A DNA stretch of 64,000 bases from Myxococcales bacterium (GTDB taxonomy: Bacteria > Myxococcota_A > Polyangia > Polyangiales > Houyiibacteriaceae). Both the position numbers and the translations under genes were made by a program. How positions within the stretch are numbered: position 1 is the first letter of the stretch; each line of letters opens with the position of its first letter. The notes beneath the pieces are model-generated. The model worked only from the letters and a program-made list of their open reading frames with translations, did not search any database and was not told the origin of the DNA. The stretch spans positions 62,001 to 126,000 of the forward strand of contig JAOTYL010000005.1 of NCBI GenBank assembly GCA_029861865.1. Direction: 5' to 3'. Shown here piece by piece: positions 57,576 to 64,000 of this stretch.

Positions 57576-58238
57576 CTAGTGGCCCTCAGTCTCGAGCTCG
57601 ACGTCTCGATCGAAGTCCGCGCCCGTGGAATCGTATGTGGCTCGCCGATACCTCGCGGTGTAGGTCGCAAGCATCGCCTCGAGTGGGACGTCGTCGAACT
57701 CGCCTCGGAATTTCAAGTACTCCATGTGTTTTCGACCTTCGAGATCGCACGGGTGGTAGATCGAATCCGTGAGGCCGTCGAACTCGAGTGGCTTGATGCG
57801 AAAGCGGTCGCAGAGCTCGATGTTGAACGCAGGAGTCGCCTTGACCCAGGCTCCGTCGAGTTGGATCGCTGAGTAGCCGTGCCAATAAAAGACGTCGGTC
57901 CCCATCCGCTCGCGGAGCCGTTTCGTCGACAAGTGGTTCTTCACGTCGGCAAACCCGACCTTGGCAGGGATCCCGAGCGCGCGACAGCACGCTGCCAACA
58001 GCACCGCCTTTGGGACGCACCACGCACGACCGAGCTCTAGGGTTCGGCTCGCGGATAGACCCCGTTGGGTCAAGTCGAGGTTGTACGGGTCGTACCGGAT
58101 CCCGTCTCGTACGGCGTAGTAGAGCTTGATGGCGCGGTCTCGGTCGCTGTCGGCGCCCTTGGCGCTCTTCGCAGCGAATGTTTGGACGCGGGGGTGCTCC
58201 GAGTCGACGAAGGCGGTGGAGCTCCTGGAATCGATCAT
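57576..58238 (-). CDS. transglutaminase-like domain protein
   Basis: DRDRAIKLYYAVRDGIRYDPYNLDLTQRGLSASRTLELGRAWCVPKAVLLAACCRALGIPAKVGFADVKNH. Confidence 0.85.
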   Translation of the reverse strand: MIDSRSSTAFVDSEHPRVQTFAAKSAKGADSDRDRAIKLYYAVRDGIRYDPYNLDLTQRGLSASRTLELGRAWCVPKAVLLAACCRALGIPAKVGFADVKNHLSTKRLRERMGTDVFYWHGYSAIQLDGAWVKATPAFNIELCDRFRIKPLEFDGLTDSIYHPCDLEGRKHMEYLKFRGEFDDVPLEAMLATYTARYRRATYDSTGADFDRDVELETEGH

Positions 58239-58271
58239 TTCGTCACGCGCATTCTGGGCTATTCTCCCGCG

Positions 58272-59495
58272 ATGGTCACGCGTCTTTGGAGGCTCGTTCT
58301 CGCTTTTCTGGTTGGGATCTTCGTGCTCGCCAGCTGTGCCGACAGCGCTGGAAACAACGCAGGTTCCGGTGGAAGCGCAGGGATGGCGGGCATGGGGGGG
58401 ACGCCCGACGCAGGGGTGAGCTGCGTCGAGTCCGGCTGTCGGGACGACAACGAATGCATGACGGACGGGATGTGCGAGCCCCTGTCGGGTGAGTGCGTCG
58501 GGGCGGCTGCAGCGCCTGAGAACACCCCCTGCGGTCCAAACGGGAGCTTCGTCTGCGATGGGCAGGGTTTCTGCAGAGGTTGCAACGCCGACGAGCAGTG
58601 CAACGATTTCTTTCCCGGAGAGTGCCTCGAGGCGCCACGCTGTATCGACAACGCCTGTCAGCCTCCGGACCCTCTCCTCGACGGCACTCCATGTAGCACC
58701 GGCGTATGCCGATCAGGCGTTTGCTCGAGCCCGTGGGCTCCGATCCGGAAAGCCATTCCGATGGCGTGCGGCAGCTCGCTTTCTTCGAAACTGTTCGACT
58801 CGTCGACGGATCTGACCGTTGACCCGACCGACATCATGCCGGCCGAGCAATTCAGCGCGACCCTCGACTCCTCGCTCATGATCCCCCAGGCCCTTCTGCA
58901 AAGCGCGGTGATCGCGAGCTTCCCAACCCCGTTGCCCAGCATCGAGGTGACCGCTGCGCGCGCGGAGATCGCCGCCACGCGCGTGGCCTCGGGCAGGCTC
59001 AAGAATACGACCTTGTTCCCGCTCCCGCAGACAGTACAGATTCCGCAGGCCCCAAACGTCGGCGATTCGGGTGGTCAGATTTGCGAAACCAGCGACGACT
59101 GTCCGCTATCGGCGTTCGGGCAGGCATGTAGCCCGGCCGGTCAGTGCGAGTGTGCATGCCGGGCTGGATGCGTGCCGGTGATCTGCCCCGACGTCGTTAC
59201 GGGCGAACTGGTCTTGGGCTTCGAGACGATCCAGGGGGCGATCTATGCGGCCTTCCAGTCAGGTCAAGTCTGCTTCGATATGGCGGGCGACGCCTCCGAC
59301 CCTGATATCGGGTTGCCGATCAGGACCGGCATCCGATTCGCCGTCGACCCGGACGTCCTCGCGATCGAGTGCGAGGGCGGCACCGTCAACGACAACGGCA
59401 CCCCTGATCTGCCAGAAGACGATTTCGTCGACCCCAATCTGCCTGCAGATCAGATCTGCTTTCCGATCGGGTTTCCCGAGCCGCCGTCGGAGTAA
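58272..59495 (+). CDS. Cys-rich lipoprotein, unknown function
   Basis: MVTRLWRLVLAFLVGIFVLASCADSAG lipobox; Cys-rich repeats CMTDGMCEPLSGECVGAAAAPENTPCG. Confidence 0.75.
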   Translation: MVTRLWRLVLAFLVGIFVLASCADSAGNNAGSGGSAGMAGMGGTPDAGVSCVESGCRDDNECMTDGMCEPLSGECVGAAAAPENTPCGPNGSFVCDGQGFCRGCNADEQCNDFFPGECLEAPRCIDNACQPPDPLLDGTPCSTGVCRSGVCSSPWAPIRKAIPMACGSSLSSKLFDSSTDLTVDPTDIMPAEQFSATLDSSLMIPQALLQSAVIASFPTPLPSIEVTAARAEIAATRVASGRLKNTTLFPLPQTVQIPQAPNVGDSGGQICETSDDCPLSAFGQACSPAGQCECACRAGCVPVICPDVVTGELVLGFETIQGAIYAAFQSGQVCFDMAGDASDPDIGLPIRTGIRFAVDPDVLAIECEGGTVNDNGTPDLPEDDFVDPNLPADQICFPIGFPEPPSE

Positions 59496-59501
59496 CGCCG
59501 C

Positions 59502-60572
59502 CTAGCTCGCAGTTGTGCCGCCGCAGCTCGAACCGGCGCCTGCCGTGCAGCCAAAGCAGTGGCGGTCGGTCACGATCGTACGGGCCTCGAGGGCCTCCAG
59601 GTCGAAGTCGCGGATATGGCGCGGTGCTCCGTCGGCGACCGGTACGTCGAGCATTTGATTGAAGTCGCAGTCGAAAAGGCGGCCGTCCCAGCCGACCGAG
59701 ATCGTGCTCCTACACATGACCCCGTGCGCCGCCTGCGGATTGAACGATTCGACGAGTTTTCGCATGTAACCCTCGAGATTGCCGGTCTTTAGTAGCCACT
59801 CGAGGTGGCGGCTGATCGGCATGTTAGTGATGGTGTAGAGGGCATCGAACGAGATGTCGTAGCGCTCCTTGAGCTCCCGCTTCCACTCGACCTCGAGGCA
59901 TGGCTGCGCTGGCGGGAGGACTGCACCCACGGGATTCGTAACCAGCACCAGACGAAGCCCCGACCGACCGACCCCGTAGCCTAGAGCGTTCAAACGACGT
60001 AGAGCTCGGATGCTCTTTTCGAAGACGCCGTCGCCTCGCTGGGTGTCGGTGCAGTTCGGTTGATAGTGCGGGAGGGAGCAGATTAGCTCGACCCCGTGCT
60101 CAGCGAAGAACTCTGGCAAGTCTCGATGGGCGCCGGTTTCTAGAATAGTGAGGTTGCACCGGTCCATGACGTGCCGGCCGAGGGAGGCGCATTGTTCGAC
60201 GAGCCATCGAAAGCTGGGGTTGAGCTCGGGGGCGCCACCTGTGATGTCGACCACCGGAATGGCGAAACGCCGAAGCGCAGCGACACATTGCTCGGCAGTC
60301 TCGCGCGACATCACTTCGGTGCGATCGGGGCCCGCGTCGACGTGGCAATGCCGGCACGTCTGGTTGCAGAGCTTGCCGACGTTGATCTGAAGGATCTCGA
60401 TCGACGCGGGCCGCAGCGGCCAAAGGCCTTCGGGGGTGAGTGCCTCGCGGAAAGTCCTGGTGATCGGCAGCCGGTTGAGCTCGGCAAGCTGATACTCCGA
60501 CGACGCGAGCGGCAGGTGACGCGACCTGAGGGAGCCGAGCCGAGTGGTCTTGAATGCAGCGCCGGATGACAT
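59502..60572 (-). CDS. arsS: arsenosugar biosynthesis radical SAM protein ArsS-like
   Basis: LQINVGKLCNQTCRHCHVDAGPDRTE; DITGGAPELNPSFRWLVEQC; C-terminal HCFGCTAGAGSSCGG. Confidence 0.88.
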   Translation of the reverse strand: MSSGAAFKTTRLGSLRSRHLPLASSEYQLAELNRLPITRTFREALTPEGLWPLRPASIEILQINVGKLCNQTCRHCHVDAGPDRTEVMSRETAEQCVAALRRFAIPVVDITGGAPELNPSFRWLVEQCASLGRHVMDRCNLTILETGAHRDLPEFFAEHGVELICSLPHYQPNCTDTQRGDGVFEKSIRALRRLNALGYGVGRSGLRLVLVTNPVGAVLPPAQPCLEVEWKRELKERYDISFDALYTITNMPISRHLEWLLKTGNLEGYMRKLVESFNPQAAHGVMCRSTISVGWDGRLFDCDFNQMLDVPVADGAPRHIRDFDLEALEARTIVTDRHCFGCTAGAGSSCGGTTAS

Positions 60573-60637
60573 CGTCGGATCTTGGCTCCGTGACCCCCCT
60601 ATGCAAGCGCTGGGGCTCCGTTAGCCTGACTTGGACA

Positions 60638-61858
60638 CTACAAACGCGTGTAATCGTGATTCCGGGTCGCGAAGGCGAACGGGGAAATGCAGAGCGTGCT
60701 CCCAACGTCGGTTAGACGGCCGGCAAACCAAGCAGGTTCGATGCCCTCGTTCAGCAGATCGTAGAACGCGAGCACACTACCCCTCCGCTCGGTGCGTTCC
60801 AACGCGAGCCGGTGGCCTTCCGAGTCGAGCGCGATGAAGCCGTCGTCGTGCTCGATGCGATACGGGGCGATCAGGGCGAACGGTTCGGCAAGCGTGGGGT
60901 AGACCTGCACGGCGCGGCGGTAGGTTTCCATGAGTTGCGCGAAGCTTCGCCTCGCGATTTGGTGGAGCCGCTCCCAGCTTTCCGCGGGAACCTCTGGGCG
61001 AACTTCGTACTGCAGAACACGGATGCGCTGCGGCGCCGGACCGGGCTCGACTTCGGCCAACCCGACGTGTATCTGCCGCGGACACGGCCCAAGCGAAGCC
61101 GTGGCCTGGCTGGGTCGATCCTCCCGATAGATCGCGCCCGCCGTCAAGTCGACTAGGTATCGTCGTTCGACACTCGCCCGCGTGGTGCCGGCAAGCCACT
61201 CGCGTGCAACTTCGACCATCGTTCGGTCGTAGAGGAGCTCGAGCTCGGGCACGGATCCGGGTCGCGGGCCAAGCCACGCGCGGATGCGCTCCTCCGATGC
61301 CTCGGTTCGAGACTCGACCTTGAGGGCGTCCGCAAGCCTTGCAGCTCCCTCTAGAATTCGGGCAGCACGGCGGGGTTTGCCTGAAAGCACCTCTTGCCGA
61401 AGTCGTCCGATGAACCGTCCGAGGCCCGGGGGTGTTGGTTCCGGGGCCACCTCGATGACGCGCTCCAATGCGGCATCGACCGAGGGCGCATAACGGGCTT
61501 TGTCGATCCCGATCCTGGTCACTGCGATGAGGAGCTCGTCTAAGGCGTCCGCGAGCTCGCTTTGTTGGGGAGGCTCGAGCGACCGTCGACCGGTGACTGT
61601 CTCGACCCCCGGTAGAAGGGAGTCGTCGCGCTGTTCGAACCCGGCGACGAACTCGAGCGCAGCGATAACATGGCGACCATCGTTCTGTCCGTCGCTCGAC
61701 ACGCACTGGAGCTCGCCGTTGCGAAGGCTCAGGGTCACCATCTCGATCTGGGTGTCCACCTCGACGTCCATCGTCAGACGGCGCACCAATCCTTCCGGCG
61801 AGACCGCACCGTGCGCCCGAAGATGACGAATCGCGGCTTCACGCAGCCGAGTGGACAT
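60638..61858 (-). CDS. hypothetical protein with degenerate SWIM-zinc-finger-like segment
   Basis: VTLSLRNGELQCVSSDGQNDGRHVIAALEFVAG resembles CxCx(n)CxH SWIM with lost Cys; coupled to HEAT gene. Confidence 0.5.
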   Translation of the reverse strand: MSTRLREAAIRHLRAHGAVSPEGLVRRLTMDVEVDTQIEMVTLSLRNGELQCVSSDGQNDGRHVIAALEFVAGFEQRDDSLLPGVETVTGRRSLEPPQQSELADALDELLIAVTRIGIDKARYAPSVDAALERVIEVAPEPTPPGLGRFIGRLRQEVLSGKPRRAARILEGAARLADALKVESRTEASEERIRAWLGPRPGSVPELELLYDRTMVEVAREWLAGTTRASVERRYLVDLTAGAIYREDRPSQATASLGPCPRQIHVGLAEVEPGPAPQRIRVLQYEVRPEVPAESWERLHQIARRSFAQLMETYRRAVQVYPTLAEPFALIAPYRIEHDDGFIALDSEGHRLALERTERRGSVLAFYDLLNEGIEPAWFAGRLTDVGSTLCISPFAFATRNHDYTRL

Positions 61859-63641
61859 CGTCATGCTCCTCTTTGCCCAGGACATCGTGCTTGCGTTTGA
61901 GCTCGAAGCGAACCGTGCCAGGCGCCCGTCGAAGATCGAGGGTCAGCACCTCGCCGACGAGGCCTCTCGCGATATCGTCCCGGCCTTCTCGCTCCACCTG
62001 CTCGGCTCGGTGAAGGAAGGACTTCGCCATCGCTCGCACGAGAATGGGATTGCGCTCGATGCGCGGCCGATCGAGCTCGATCGCGCGGCGGAAAGCCGGC
62101 AAGGCCAGCGCGTACTGTTTTCCGCGCGCAAAAGCCATTCCGATTCCGATCAGCGGGACCACCCATCCCGCACGCCGTCTCGCTGCGGATTCGAACCGCG
62201 CGACGGCCCAGTTGATGCGTCCGAGCAGAAGCCACAGGCGCCCCATGAAATAGTCGCGCCAGCCGAGCACGATCGTGGGCAAACTGTCGCGGGAGCCCTG
62301 GCGGGGTGCTGGCTTGTTACCGACTTCCGACCAATCGATCTCCGCCACTTCCTCACCGCGAAGCTCCATACGTGCCGCGATCGCAGAGAGCGCGTCTTCG
62401 ATCGCGGCCCGCAGCGCAGGCACCGAGGTGGTGTTGTAGCGTTCGCCGAGCTCATCGAGCACGCGCCCGTCACTGATGCGAGTCAACGTGCGGGCGGCTT
62501 GAACGGCGATCCCGATATCCGAATGATCGAGAAATCGAACGACCAGCTCGCTGTTCTCGGACGACCCCAAGCTCTCCATGGCTTCGAGGGCGTGTAGGAT
62601 CGAAGCGGGTTGGTCCTCTTGAAGAAGGCTCCGTACTTCTGGAAGACCGCGACAGTCTCCATGCATCCCGAGGGCGCCTGCTAGGGCTACCCGCTCTTCA
62701 CTGACGATGCTTCGTTCGAACCGCTCGACGAGCGCAGGGTGCGCCCGTGGATCGTCGATGCCGCCGAGGACGCGGGCCGCCTCGGCCAGGAGCTCGCCCC
62801 GCGCGGACTCGATCACGGCTACGAGAGTAGGAACCAGGCGTCGATCGGTCGCATTACGGAACGACGCCAAGAGCCCGACCCGAGACTCTCGAGGAACGCA
62901 TCCGTCGTTTCCTTCGATGATCGCGTTGATGTGATGCATCACCATTGCAGGTAGCTCGGGCGTGCGCATCAACAGGAGCGCTCGATCGTCCCCTGGGAGC
63001 ACGTGAATGGGCTCGACATCCAACAGCCCATCCCAGAAGCTTCGAACCGCTTCCTTGATCTCGGCGGCGAGTCGCTTCCAACGCTCGTGTTCGCTGCGTG
63101 CTTTGCGACCGGGTGCACCTGGAAGCTCGGTGCGCAATCGAGCCAGCTCGTACCCGATTTCCACGTCCCGAAGCTCGGTGATCGTTTGAGTCGCCGCTCG
63201 AAGAGCATCATTCGGTACGCCACGTCGGTCGCGGAGACGCTCACCCAGTCGTTTGAGAGCCGCGCGCCGCTGTTTGCGGGAGCCCGCGCGAAGCACCGCC
63301 AGAATCGTGGGGACGTCGTCGATCTGATCGACCGAGATATCTCCCGTACCGGTTGCCGACAGCCGCCCGAGAAAGGACGGATCGGCGGCGCCTTCAGGCG
63401 GCGGCCGGACCGATGGGTGTCGCGCCGCCTCGGGGTGGAGGCTTTCAGTCCCGATCTCCTCGATGTCGTTCGTGGCGGTGGCGCGCACCAGCTCGCGCGC
63501 CACCTCGCGGTCGTCTGCATCCGCCGCGCACCCGAGCTCTTCTCGAGGGTCTCCGCACTCCGTGCTGGCGATGCCTTCGCGGAGGAAGTGCTCGAGGGCG
63601 GTCCAGTTCGGCGTGGTTTTGCGGTTCACGGGCTTCTTCAA
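61839..63641 (-). CDS. HEAT-repeat/TPR-like protein
   Basis: Repeated helices: LAEAARVLGGIDDPRAHPALVERF, VQAARTLTRISDGRVLDELGERY; C-terminal TPR-like ALALPAFRRAIELDR. Confidence 0.75.
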   Translation of the reverse strand: MKKPVNRKTTPNWTALEHFLREGIASTECGDPREELGCAADADDREVARELVRATATNDIEEIGTESLHPEAARHPSVRPPPEGAADPSFLGRLSATGTGDISVDQIDDVPTILAVLRAGSRKQRRAALKRLGERLRDRRGVPNDALRAATQTITELRDVEIGYELARLRTELPGAPGRKARSEHERWKRLAAEIKEAVRSFWDGLLDVEPIHVLPGDDRALLLMRTPELPAMVMHHINAIIEGNDGCVPRESRVGLLASFRNATDRRLVPTLVAVIESARGELLAEAARVLGGIDDPRAHPALVERFERSIVSEERVALAGALGMHGDCRGLPEVRSLLQEDQPASILHALEAMESLGSSENSELVVRFLDHSDIGIAVQAARTLTRISDGRVLDELGERYNTTSVPALRAAIEDALSAIAARMELRGEEVAEIDWSEVGNKPAPRQGSRDSLPTIVLGWRDYFMGRLWLLLGRINWAVARFESAARRRAGWVVPLIGIGMAFARGKQYALALPAFRRAIELDRPRIERNPILVRAMAKSFLHRAEQVEREGRDDIARGLVGEVLTLDLRRAPGTVRFELKRKHDVLGKEEHDDVHSAA

Positions 63642-63676
63642 GGATAAACCTCGCGCGCGGTTTTCGCCCGAAACCG

Positions 63677-64000
63677 TCAGGTCGGGAACCGGAACAACCG
63701 TGGGTCGAAGGAAAACGGCTCCCTCGACTCGATCGAGAGCCTCTCGTGCTTGGGATGGTTGGGGTTGAGCAGAATGTTGTGCTCCTGCGGAATCACCGCC
63801 GACGGCACCTTCATCGCCAGCGAACGTCCCTCAAGGATCCATGCCTTTCCCAGGTCTTGGAGCAACCGTTGGGAGCGGGCGGCACGCCAGTTCTTGGGGA
63901 GCTCGGAGGGGGGAAGGATTTCGACGTCGCGATCCGGCACGTCAATGGTGAGCGCCAGTCGATCGGGCCGTAGTTGTGCAGGTTCGAGGTGGACGAGGTT
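63677..64000 (-). CDS. RES-domain protein C-terminus (putative NAD+-degrading toxin), truncated by window edge
   Basis: Minus-strand frame NLVHLEPAQLRPDRLALTIDVPDRDVEILPPSELPKNWRA...LAMKVPSAVIPQEHNILLNPNHPKHERLSIESREPFSFDPRLF. Confidence 0.82.
   Translation of the reverse strand, partial: NLVHLEPAQLRPDRLALTIDVPDRDVEILPPSELPKNWRAARSQRLLQDLGKAWILEGRSLAMKVPSAVIPQEHNILLNPNHPKHERLSIESREPFSFDPRLFRFPT

Noticed and set aside
1-64000. tRNA, rRNA, CRISPR arrays, intact transposases or phage genes
   Set aside because: No cloverleaf-like intergenic sequences, direct-repeat/spacer arrays or transposase/integrase ORFs were recognised by eye; tRNAscan-SE and a CRISPR finder would be decisive.

Overview
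This is a 64 kb, GC-rich bacterial chromosomal window, densely coded and mostly in operons. Gene content is reminiscent of a Myxococcota or other 'deltaproteobacterial' lineage; that is an inference and no taxonomic search was possible. I saw no rRNA, tRNA, CRISPR array or intact transposase. Main blocks, left to right: (1) riboflavin operon ribH-ribBX-ribE-ribD plus nrdR (minus strand), with a RibBA whose GTP-cyclohydrolase II half has lost its zinc ligands; (2) RlmD-like methyltransferase, lipoprotein, mnmA, and a cysteine desulfurase coupled to a REC-histidine kinase; (3) HARE-HTH/degenerate-Mrr protein, ddl; (4) a sulfur-carrier cysteine cluster: Rrf2 regulator, cysK, a short ThiF/MoeB E1 lacking the N-terminal arginine-finger segment, a CysO-like ubiquitin-fold protein with a GG-AQL tail, a 130-aa 'mini-E1' that carries the missing RYARQ segment, a CysM-like synthase and a JAMM peptidase; (5) rimM-trmD-RNA methyltransferase-rplS, separated by about 32 kb from the same-strand rpsP-khpA; (6) sucrose locus: SGLT-type symporter, SPP, a fructokinase-SPS-SPP tri-domain fusion, sucrose synthase; (7) radical SAM, lipoproteins, AGPS-like FAD oxidase; (8) complete nqrABCDEF-nqrM plus a CBS protein; (9) a nine-gene translationally coupled minus-strand run (PEP synthase, 80-aa orphan, acetyl-CoA synthetase, PDH E1a/E1b/E2, ACP, P-type ATPase, Ca/cation antiporter); (10) UshA-like/tetraheme cytochrome fusion, B12-binding subunit, glycerate kinase, ArsS-like radical SAM, degenerate SWIM + HEAT pair, and a truncated RES-domain toxin at the right edge. 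The strongest candidate for an under-described system is the split-E1/CysO/JAMM cysteine cluster at 14464-18684. All family calls come from reading motifs; no database search was run.
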